From: Candidatus Brocadiia bacterium
GTDB taxonomy: Bacteria > Planctomycetota > PUPC01 > DSUN01
Direction of reading: 5' to 3'
Assembly: GCA_016782825.1 (NCBI GenBank)
Contig: JADHXT010000018.1
Span: 1-19,708, forward strand
DNA length: 19,708 nt
The notes under the pieces are model-generated. The model searched no databases, had not been told where the DNA came from, and was given only the letters and a program-made list of their open reading frames with translations. Below, piece after piece: positions 7,499-13,633 of the stretch (the stretch's first letter is position 1; each line of letters starts with the position of its first letter). The translations under genes were made by a program, and so were the position numbers.

Positions 7499-8503
7499 TC
7501 AGGTTTCGACATTCGTCTGGCGCAGATGCTCGGCCGCCGTCTCGGGCGGCAGGGGGTTGATGTAGAACCCCGTGCCCCACTCGAACCCCGCCACCTTGGT
7601 GAGGCGCGGGATGATCTCGATATGCCAGTGGTAGTGCGGCACGGGGCCGAGGTCGAAGGGCGTGGTGTGGATAATGTAATTGTAAGGGGGCATGTTCAGC
7701 AGCACTTCGAGCTTCAGCAGCACGGTGCGCAGGCAGCGGGCGAGGCCCTCGGCACCGCCGGTCGTGATGTCCTGGTATCGCGAGGAGTGCTCCTTCGGGA
7801 GAATCCAGGTCTCGAAGGGGAACCGCGCGGCGTAGGGCTCGATGGCCAGGAAGCCGTCGCCGTCGTACACCACACGCGAACCTGAGTCCTGTTCCTGGAG
7901 CACCATGTCGCAGAAGATGCAGCGCCCGCGATAGTCGTGGAACACCTTGCCGCCGTGCATCTCGGCCGCCACGGTGCGGGGCGTGATGGGCAGTACGATG
8001 ATCTGCGAGTGGGTGTGCTCGAGCGAGGCCCCGGCCACGCGGCCCACGTTCTTGAACACCATGCCGTAGTTCAGGCGATTGTCCTGATCGAGGTCGATCA
8101 GGCGCTCGCGATACACCCACAGCACGTCCCGGATGTGGGGCAGAGACAGGGCGGTGAGTGTGGTTTCGTGCTTGGGCGTTTCGATAATGACCTCGTGCGC
8201 GCCGATGCCGTTCATTTGGTCGTAGATGCCCACACCGCGTTTCCCCAGCACGCCTTCCACCTCGAGCGCCGGGAACTTGTTGGGCACCACGCGGAGCGTC
8301 CAGCCGGGGGTGTTGGGCGCGGTGTCGGGGTTGCGGTAGGCGACGATCTCCGGAGGGGTGCGGTCTTCGTTGCCTTCGTCGAAGGGGCAGAAGCCGGGCG
8401 ACGGCTCGGCGGGTTCCGACACGAAGTCGCTGGGACGCTTGAATCGCTCTGTGGCGATGATCACCCAGCGACCGATGATCGGGTCCTTGCGGAGCTCGGG
8501 CAT
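7499..8503 (-). CDS. GalT-family nucleotidylyltransferase, likely ADP-glucose phosphorylase-like
   Basis: This 334-residue protein belongs to the GalT branch of the HIT superfamily, which transfers a nucleotidyl group through a histidine intermediate. The active-site motif is HTHSQ at 163-167 with H165 as nucleophile; classical GalT has HPHCQ or HPHGQ. The Arabidopsis ADP-glucose phosphorylase (At5g18200) has, as I recall, an HSHSQ form. Likely metal ligands are C39 (CPFDEGNE, with D42 where a second Cys is usual), H103 and H163, plus a second site with C195 and C198 (CIFC) and histidines near 239 and 290. The C-terminal PHYHWHIEIIPR segment is typical of the family. ATG 8503 follows AGAGGA by 7 nt. 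It sits between a GH57 enzyme and glgA, so ADP-glucose is a more natural substrate than UDP-galactose. A generic annotation would be galT; no GalK or GalE is visible here. Confidence 0.9.
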   Translation of the reverse strand: MPELRKDPIIGRWVIIATERFKRPSDFVSEPAEPSPGFCPFDEGNEDRTPPEIVAYRNPDTAPNTPGWTLRVVPNKFPALEVEGVLGKRGVGIYDQMNGIGAHEVIIETPKHETTLTALSLPHIRDVLWVYRERLIDLDQDNRLNYGMVFKNVGRVAGASLEHTHSQIIVLPITPRTVAAEMHGGKVFHDYRGRCIFCDMVLQEQDSGSRVVYDGDGFLAIEPYAARFPFETWILPKEHSSRYQDITTGGAEGLARCLRTVLLKLEVLLNMPPYNYIIHTTPFDLGPVPHYHWHIEIIPRLTKVAGFEWGTGFYINPLPPETAAEHLRQTNVET

Positions 8504-8568
8504 TCAGATGTCCTCTCGGTGGTGCGTGGGGCAACGGTGTGGCCTGACGGCCGCCGGGCGCTCGCAGT

Positions 8569-10731
8569 TCACACCTGCCACATCTCGGACTCGAAGTCAG
8601 GCGTCGGCACGGCAAAGGCGATGACGCCAGTTCGCGGCGCCTGCTCGAGCAGGTCGTCGCCGTCGTAGAGCCGCACGCAGAAGCGCACTTCGTTGCGTGG
8701 GAAGAAGCCCAGCACGTCGAAGGGGCAGATCACCTCCAGAATCTCGGCGGCGGCCGCGCGTGCAGCGCACCGGCGACCGTCCACGAGCACCTGGGGATGG
8801 AAGGCGCGCAACTGGCGGAGTTCCACGTCGATGGCTCGCGGAGCGCTGAAGGAGACCACGATGCGTCCCCGGGCGGGGACGGTGGTGGTGAAGTGGTCGG
8901 CTGTGTTGATGCGGAGATAGAGGTCGGCCTCGTTGAAGCCAAAGTAGATCGAGCGGACGAGATCCGCCGTCTGCTTGCTGATCACGCCGCCGTCGCGCGC
9001 CCGGTCGTAGCGGCCGGCAGGCAGCCACTCGAAGAAGTCGGTTGCCCGGCCGTCGGCGATCAGCTTCATGAAGCCCTGCGGCAGGGTATACGAGGCAGGC
9101 CCTGCGGGCCGGGCAATGGCGGCGTCGAGGGTGGCCGGTGGCTCCGCATCCAGCAGGCGGTAGATGTTTTGGAGGTGCCCACGGAACAGGCGGTCGAACT
9201 CGGCATCTTGCTCGGAAGAGCGGTCGTCGCCATACCACCAGAACCAATCGCTGCCCTCAGCCACGTACAGCTCCTCCCAGGCGGCGGCCACTGCGTCGGG
9301 GGCATGCTCCGGAGCGTGCTCCACGAGGAAGCGTCGCGCCTCGTACAAGGCCTGCCAGGCCCGGCGGTCCTCGGCGTGGCCCATCCACACGGAGAAGTTG
9401 CTGTTGATCCACGACCCGGAAAACACATGGGGCAGTTGGGTGGCGGGAGGATGGCTGTCGAGATACTCCGAAACCATGACCGGGCGAATGCCGGGTGTGG
9501 ACGCCAGGCGGCTGTAGAGCTCGTTCAGGAACGACACGCCGCCATCGGGGTAGTGCTCCCACGCGTTTTCGCCATCGAGGATCACGGCCACGTAGGCACT
9601 GCTGCCTCGCGCCTGCTGGCGGATATCGTCGAGCCGGTCCACGAAGTCGGCCGCGGCCTTGGGGCCGGGCTCGTGGGAGTAGTGGAAGCCGATGCGGTCG
9701 CTCAACACGTGGTCGCGGAAGACGAGCGCCACGTGGCCACCGTCAGTGGATGCAGTGTAAGGCTGGTAGAGCCGCTCGGCCTCCTTGGGGCGGCCGCGCG
9801 CGTCGCGGGCAAACGAGCAGCCGAGGGAGCGGGCCAGGATGCCTTCGTCGGTGGCAATCCACTGGAAGCCGGCCTCCACAGCCAGCTCGACCACCTCGGG
9901 GCTCACCGAACCCTCCGAGGGCCACATACCACGCGGGGCGCGCCCGAAGGTGCGGCGGTAGTATTCGACGGCGCGGACCACCTGGTGGCGGGCGTCTTCG
10001 GCCAGGTCGTCGCCAGGGCGCGGCAGGACGGCGGAAGGCGTGGCCTCGTGGGCTCGGGTCATGTCACACAGCAGAGGCAGGATGGGGTGGTAGTAGGGCG
10101 ACACGCTGAGCTCAGCCGTGCCGTTGTCCTGGAGAGAGCGGTACATGGGAATGATCTGGCGGAGGATGTGCTGCTGGCGCTCCAGGAGGGTGGCCTTGTC
10201 GTCCTCGGTGAACGAGCGGCCCTTTTGCACCAGGGCGCGGAGTGCCGGGTCGTCGCGGAGAAGCGGGGGGAAAAACCACGCCAGCGTGGCCCACACCTGG
10301 AGGTCGAGGAAGTCCTGAGTGCTGAAGCGGCGCATCGCATCGGAGGCGGGCACGCGTCCGGGCTGCCGCTTGCTGAGCAGCTCGCGATAGCGGGGGAAGG
10401 GGTGCACCATCGTGTCCCAGTTCGCATCGAAACACTTCTCGAGGACGAACCGCTTCTCTTGCTCGCGGAGCTCGGCCGCCGGCGTGGTGGTGACCCGCAG
10501 ATGCTCCTCGTCGGCTCGGCCTTCCGCATAGTCCTCGATCTGGGCGAGCAAGCTGGGCACGAGGTTGAAGGTGAGGTGTGTGTCGGGATACTGCTGAGCC
10601 AGCCACGCCATCCCGTAGTAGTCCTTGATGGCATGCAGGCGCACCCAGGGCAGGGCGTATCGCCCCTGTGGCCCCTCGCGATAGAAAGGCTGGTGGTGGT
10701 GCCAGAGAAGCGAAACGAACACGTCGGCCAT
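8569..10731 (-). CDS. Glycoside hydrolase family 57 (alpha-amylase/amylopullulanase type)
   Basis: This 720-residue enzyme should cleave or rearrange alpha-glucans. The N-terminus has the GH57 signature LLWHHHQPFY, then LPWVRLHAIKDYYGM and LTFNLVPSLL. The expected nucleophile is E273 in GMWPSEGSVSPE. The likely acid/base region is D386 in VILDGENAWEHYPDGG. From about residue 560 to the end is a C-terminal beta-rich domain. No signal peptide is visible, so it should act in the cytoplasm on stored glucan, which fits its place as first gene of the glycogen cluster. ATG 10731 begins the conserved fold but lacks a good ribosome-binding site. An in-frame ATG at 10806 lies where the transcript is predicted to start and would add 25 residues as a leaderless start. 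The in-frame start codon near 10827 lies inside the promoter spacer and is excluded. The GalT-like gene follows after 65 nt. The exact bond specificity is undecided. Confidence 0.93.
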   Translation of the reverse strand: MADVFVSLLWHHHQPFYREGPQGRYALPWVRLHAIKDYYGMAWLAQQYPDTHLTFNLVPSLLAQIEDYAEGRADEEHLRVTTTPAAELREQEKRFVLEKCFDANWDTMVHPFPRYRELLSKRQPGRVPASDAMRRFSTQDFLDLQVWATLAWFFPPLLRDDPALRALVQKGRSFTEDDKATLLERQQHILRQIIPMYRSLQDNGTAELSVSPYYHPILPLLCDMTRAHEATPSAVLPRPGDDLAEDARHQVVRAVEYYRRTFGRAPRGMWPSEGSVSPEVVELAVEAGFQWIATDEGILARSLGCSFARDARGRPKEAERLYQPYTASTDGGHVALVFRDHVLSDRIGFHYSHEPGPKAAADFVDRLDDIRQQARGSSAYVAVILDGENAWEHYPDGGVSFLNELYSRLASTPGIRPVMVSEYLDSHPPATQLPHVFSGSWINSNFSVWMGHAEDRRAWQALYEARRFLVEHAPEHAPDAVAAAWEELYVAEGSDWFWWYGDDRSSEQDAEFDRLFRGHLQNIYRLLDAEPPATLDAAIARPAGPASYTLPQGFMKLIADGRATDFFEWLPAGRYDRARDGGVISKQTADLVRSIYFGFNEADLYLRINTADHFTTTVPARGRIVVSFSAPRAIDVELRQLRAFHPQVLVDGRRCAARAAAAEILEVICPFDVLGFFPRNEVRFCVRLYDGDDLLEQAPRTGVIAFAVPTPDFESEMWQV

Positions 10732-10812
10732 TGGATGCGTCGCCAGTCGGGGGCGGAACGCGCCGTCCCCGGAAGAGGGCCATTGATGGGGGAGGGATCG
10801 CCCCATGAGTAT

Positions 10813-10841
10813 AGCATATCCGCACATACGACCGGTGTCAA
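10813..10841 (-). promoter_or_regulatory. Strong sigma-70-type promoter for the glycogen cluster
   Basis: On the minus strand, a perfect TTGACA (10841-10836) is followed by exactly 17 nt and TATGCT (10818-10813), a 4 of 6 match; an overlapping TATACT lies 5 nt further downstream. The predicted transcript start is near 10806. It begins 23 nt after the end of the preceding glycosidase gene, so GH57, the GalT-like gene, glgA, the kinase, the receiver and glgC can be one transcript independent of that gene. Confidence 0.7.
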
Positions 10842-10864
10842 GAATCGCGGAGGCACCGGCTCTG

Positions 10865-11920
10865 TCAGGGGGCGGGTGCCTGGGGGACGAGGCGGCAGTC
10901 GAACCGCACGAGCCAGGGCATCTGCCCCCGAGCGGTCATGTGCGAGACGCCCCACGTGATGCCCTGGCCGCGTTTGGTGTCGGTGAACGCGTCGGGACGA
11001 TAGGCGCCGGGAGCGCGCGGGACCGCCCGCACAGCGCTCTTACGCTCGAAGTGGATGCCATCGGACGCATACCACACGGAGGGCGCGCCCGCGCCAGTGA
11101 GCAAGGAGGCCACCCCTTCGCCGTGGGGCCACACGAGCACCTCGTGTCCGCCGCGGACAACGGGGTTGGCTTCGTGCTTCACGTAGGGGCCTTCGGGCTG
11201 GGCGGCGATGGCGACTCCCAGCTTCGTGTGGCTCGGCGCGAGGCCCATCTGCCTTCCCTTGTAGTAGAGCCAGTACCTGCCGTCGCGGGTGAGCAGGCAG
11301 GCATCGTCCACGCGGTGGCTGTCCCAGGCGCCGTGCTCGGTGGCCACGGCCTTTGTGCCAGCGGCCCACGTGCCGTGCTTGCCGGTGCTGAGCACGGGGT
11401 TGTGGCGGACCTTTCGCCAGGGGCCATCGGGCGAGTCGGCGACGGCCATGCCGATGGCCGTGTGGGTTCTGTCGTTGAAGGGATTGGCAACGGCCGTGTA
11501 GAGGAGGGAGTAGCGACCCTTCGCCACGAGGATGCTCGGTGTGAACACGCTTCGGTCGTCCCATTCGCCGGGTGCCCCGCGCGGGACGGCTTCGGCGCGT
11601 TCCGTCCACGTGAGCCCATCGGGCGAGGTGGCGTACCACACGGTGGCGTCGTAGCCGGAGGGTCCGCGCGGCGTGCGCGTGTACCACACGTAGTAGTGTT
11701 CGCCCACCTTGATGGCGTCGCTGGGGTCGCGGCGCGTGATTCCCTGTTCCGGGCCGAGGCCGATGCGGGTGGTGTAGCGGAAGGCGGTGTGGAACTGGGG
11801 GTCCATGGCGGGCAGTCCTCGACGCGGAAGCGTGGCGGGAAGCGGGGCCGCCACGAGCCGGGCGGGCACGATGCAGAGCAGGATGGCGAGAGCCATGGCG
11901 GGGCAGATTGGTGCGGTCAT
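10865..11920 (-). CDS. Secreted GH43/GH117-like five-bladed beta-propeller glycosidase
   Basis: This 351-residue protein starts with a Sec signal peptide (hydrophobic MALAILLCIVPARLVAA, likely cleaved near residue 25). The mature part has the repeated Trp/Tyr-rich strands of a five-bladed propeller: RRDPSDAIKVGEHYYVWYTR (63-82), VWYATSPDGLTW, YSLLYTAVANPF, RYWLYYKGRQMG. Candidate acidic residues are D65 (RRDPSD), D205/D206 (HRVDDA) and E268 (WPHGEGV), with H259 nearby. The RRDPSD...YYVWYTR pattern resembles GH117 3,6-anhydro-galactosidases, but GH43-type enzymes share this architecture and I cannot separate them here. ATG 11920 follows GAGGAG by about 6 nt, and the predicted transcript start is near 11942, which excludes the longer reading frame to 11977. 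It should act outside the cytoplasm on a polysaccharide or oligosaccharide. It is divergent from a Tat-exported oxidoreductase gene. Confidence 0.85.
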   Translation of the reverse strand: MTAPICPAMALAILLCIVPARLVAAPLPATLPRRGLPAMDPQFHTAFRYTTRIGLGPEQGITRRDPSDAIKVGEHYYVWYTRTPRGPSGYDATVWYATSPDGLTWTERAEAVPRGAPGEWDDRSVFTPSILVAKGRYSLLYTAVANPFNDRTHTAIGMAVADSPDGPWRKVRHNPVLSTGKHGTWAAGTKAVATEHGAWDSHRVDDACLLTRDGRYWLYYKGRQMGLAPSHTKLGVAIAAQPEGPYVKHEANPVVRGGHEVLVWPHGEGVASLLTGAGAPSVWYASDGIHFERKSAVRAVPRAPGAYRPDAFTDTKRGQGITWGVSHMTARGQMPWLVRFDCRLVPQAPAP

Positions 11921-11948
11921 GCGCGACTCCTCAGGAGGGTGCGATGCC

Positions 11949-11977
11949 ATTCTAGGCCGGGCGGCCCGTCGAGGCAA
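11949..11977 (-). promoter_or_regulatory. Promoter for the GH43/GH117-like glycosidase gene
   Basis: On the minus strand, TTGCCT (11977-11972) is followed by 17 nt and TAGAAT (11954-11949), a 5 of 6 match for the -10 box. The predicted start is near 11942, giving a leader of about 22 nt with the GAGGAG ribosome-binding site. The large inverted repeat begins 8 nt upstream of the -35 box, a common position for an activator or shared operator. Confidence 0.55.
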
Positions 11978-11985
11978 GGGAGATA

Positions 11986-12028
11986 AATGGCACCCGATTT
12001 GAACGGCAGGGGGGAATCGGGTACCATT
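11986..12028. repeat. Operator-like inverted repeat between divergent carbohydrate genes
   Basis: The arms AATGGCACCCGATT (11986-11999) and AATCGGGTACCATT (12015-12028) are reverse complements at 13 of 14 positions and are separated by 15 nt. The centres of the two arms are 29 bp apart, nearly three helical turns. The dyad overlaps both the -35 and -10 of the rightward gene and ends just upstream of the leftward -35. It lies upstream of both predicted transcript starts, so it should work as DNA, not as an RNA hairpin. A binding site for a dimeric or tetrameric regulator is the simplest reading; no regulator gene is visible nearby. Confidence 0.6.
11999..12027 (+). promoter_or_regulatory. Promoter for the Gfo/Idh/MocA gene at 12069
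   Basis: TTGAAC (11999-12004) and TACCAT (12022-12027), each a 4 of 6 match, are separated by 17 nt. The predicted start is near 12034, giving a leader of about 35 nt with GAGGAG before the start codon. The -10 box lies inside the right arm of the inverted repeat, so a protein bound there would block this promoter. Confidence 0.45.
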
Positions 12029-12068
12029 GCGCCGTGCGTTCCCCTCGTTTTCTTCTCAGAGGAGTTGG

Positions 12069-13460
12069 ATGGTGAGTGACAAGCGGATATCTCGTCGCGG
12101 ATTCCTGGGAGGCAGCGCGGCGTCGGCCCTCACGCTGACCGTGGTGCCTCGCCACGTGCTTGGCGCAACGAAGAAGAGCGAAGCCCCCAGCGACAAGCTC
12201 AACATCGCCAGCATCGGCGCCGGCGGCAAGGGCTCGAGCGATCTGCGGGGCGTCTCCAGCCAGAATATCGTTGCGCTTTGCGATGTGGACGACAAGAAGG
12301 CTGCGGACACGTTCAAGCACTTCGGCAAGGCCAGGAAGTACAAGGACTACCGCAAGATGCTCGATGCGATGGACAAGAGCATCGACGCGGTCACCGTCTC
12401 CACCCCCGACCACGTGCACGCGCCGGCCTCGATGAAGGCCATGAAGATGGGCAAGCACTGCTTCACGCAGAAGCCGCTGTGCCACAACGTGTTCGAGGCG
12501 CGCGAGATGGCCCGCACGGCCAAGGAGATGAAAGTCGCCACGGTCATGGGCATCCAGGCCCACGCCCACGAAGGCCCGCGCCGCGTGTGCGAGTGGGTGT
12601 GGAACGGCATGATCGGCCCGGTGCGCGAGGTGCACTACTGGACCGACCGCCCCATCTGGCCCCAGGGCATCCGCCGCCCCAAGGGCTCGAAGCCCGTGCC
12701 GAAACACCTCGATTGGGACCTCTGGCTCGGCCCTGCGGCCAACCGCCCCTACAACGATGCCTTCGCCCAGTGGCGGAGCAAGAAGGTCGGTTATCTGCCG
12801 TTCCACTGGCGCGCCTGGTGGGACTTCGGCTGCGGCGCGCTCGGCGACATCGGCTGCCACGCCATGGACGCTGCCTTCTGGGCGCTCAAGCTCGGCAGCC
12901 CCACCGTCATCGAGCCCACCAAGATGTCGGGCCGCAACCCCGACACCGGCCCCAAGTGGTCCACCATCACGTACCGCTTCCCCGCCCGCGGCGACATGCC
13001 GCCCGTGAAGGTCGTCTGGCGCGACGGCGTGAAGAAGGGCCAGAACTCCCCGCCACCGCGCCCCAAGGAGCTCGAACCGGAGTTCCGCCTTCCCGGCAAC
13101 ATCGGCGGCCAGCTCATCGTCGGCGACAAGGCGACCATCCTGACCAACGTCTACTGCGGCGGCCCCCGCATCATCCCCGAGGCCAAACGCAAGGCCATCG
13201 GCAACCCGCCCCAGAGCATCCCCAGGGCGCCCCACAACAGCCACTACGAAGAGTGGATCCGCGCCTGCAAGGGCGGGCCGAAGTGCGGAGCCAACTTCAC
13301 CGACTACGCCGGCCCCCTCACCGAGATGGTCCTTCTCGGCAACCTGGCTGTCCGCACCGGCATGCGCATCGAGTGGGACGCCGCCAACAGTCGCTGCACC
13401 AACGTCCCCGAAGCCAATCAGTTCCTCCGTCGCGACTACCGCAGGGGTTTCGAGCTGTAA
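12069..13460 (+). CDS. Tat-exported Gfo/Idh/MocA-family oxidoreductase with QKP motif
   Basis: This 463-residue protein has a textbook Tat signal (KRISRRGFLGG at residues 5-15, hydrophobic stretch, likely cleavage after GA near residue 33). A Rossmann loop (IGAGGKG, 49-55), CDVDD and the family lysine motif follow, the latter as TQKP (Q134-K135-P136) in place of EKP. The C-terminal substrate domain includes the conserved GDIGCHAMD segment with Asp and His. It probably oxidises or reduces a sugar or cyclitol outside the cytoplasm, with the cofactor carried in the folded protein. ATG 12069 follows GAGGAG by only 4 nt; GTG at 12072 is an equally good start with a 7-nt gap. The gene has its own promoter and an intrinsic terminator, so it is probably monocistronic. 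It is divergent from the GH43/GH117-like glycosidase, and the shared operator-like dyad suggests coordinated control. Confidence 0.94.
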   Translation: MVSDKRISRRGFLGGSAASALTLTVVPRHVLGATKKSEAPSDKLNIASIGAGGKGSSDLRGVSSQNIVALCDVDDKKAADTFKHFGKARKYKDYRKMLDAMDKSIDAVTVSTPDHVHAPASMKAMKMGKHCFTQKPLCHNVFEAREMARTAKEMKVATVMGIQAHAHEGPRRVCEWVWNGMIGPVREVHYWTDRPIWPQGIRRPKGSKPVPKHLDWDLWLGPAANRPYNDAFAQWRSKKVGYLPFHWRAWWDFGCGALGDIGCHAMDAAFWALKLGSPTVIEPTKMSGRNPDTGPKWSTITYRFPARGDMPPVKVVWRDGVKKGQNSPPPRPKELEPEFRLPGNIGGQLIVGDKATILTNVYCGGPRIIPEAKRKAIGNPPQSIPRAPHNSHYEEWIRACKGGPKCGANFTDYAGPLTEMVLLGNLAVRTGMRIEWDAANSRCTNVPEANQFLRRDYRRGFEL

Positions 13461-13488
13461 ACCCCGCGCCTCACTGACGTCCATCCGG

Positions 13489-13525
13489 AAGGGACGGTCG
13501 CACCACGCGATCGTCCTTTTCTCTT
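13489..13525 (+). terminator. Intrinsic terminator after the Gfo/Idh/MocA gene ending at 13460
   Basis: The stem GGACGGTCGC (13492-13501) pairs with GCGATCGTCC (13507-13516) over 10 bp with one G-U pair and a 5-nt loop. It extends by 3 more pairs through AAG at 13489-13491. The tract TTTTCTCTT follows at 13517-13525. It lies about 30 nt after the stop codon and 5 nt before the next promoter. Confidence 0.85.
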
Positions 13526-13529
13526 GGGC

Positions 13530-13558
13530 TTGCAGCGTTGCCGCGCGGGCGCTATGAT
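13530..13558 (+). promoter_or_regulatory. Promoter for the Gfo/Idh/MocA - HEAT - cobO unit
   Basis: TTGCAG (13530-13535, 3 of 6) is followed by 17 nt and TATGAT (13553-13558, 5 of 6). The predicted start is near 13565, so the leader is about 69 nt and carries the 8-nt-period repeat. The 12-mer GCGCTATGATGC around the -10 is identical to that at the promoter of the Gfo/Idh/MocA gene at 1013. Confidence 0.5.
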
Positions 13559-13564
13559 GCCGAC

Positions 13565-13614
13565 GCAGAGGTGCAGAGAAGCGTTCTCACGCAAAGTCGC
13601 CAAGACGCAAAGGA
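13565..13614 (+). repeat. Degenerate 8-nt-period GCARAG repeat in a gene leader
   Basis: Two units, GCAGAGGT and GCAGAGAA (13565-13580), are followed by a 10-nt break GCGTTCTCAC, then three units GCAAAGTC, GCCAAGAC and GCAAAGGA (13591-13614). It lies in the predicted 5' leader of the Gfo/Idh/MocA gene at 13634. Similar TTCTCACGCAAAG-type strings are, from memory, dispersed in many environmental bacterial genomes, so this may be one copy of such a family. Confidence 0.6.
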
Positions 13615-13633
13615 AGAAAGCAGGACCTACACG

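Noticed and set aside
7452..7512. Longer glgA start at 7512
   Set aside because: It would overlap the end of the GalT-like gene and add 20 residues before the conserved MRVLFVTTE start, which has its own ribosome-binding site.
3916..7560. Open plus-strand frame of 1214 codons
   Set aside because: It lies antisense to the histidine kinase and glgA genes, whose products have complete domain signatures. Its translation is Val/Gly/His/Glu-rich with no recognisable motif, as expected for the opposite strand of GC-rich coding DNA.
8797..10959. Open plus-strand frame of 720 codons
   Set aside because: It is antisense to the GH57 gene and runs across its promoter. The composition is shadow-like and there is no domain.
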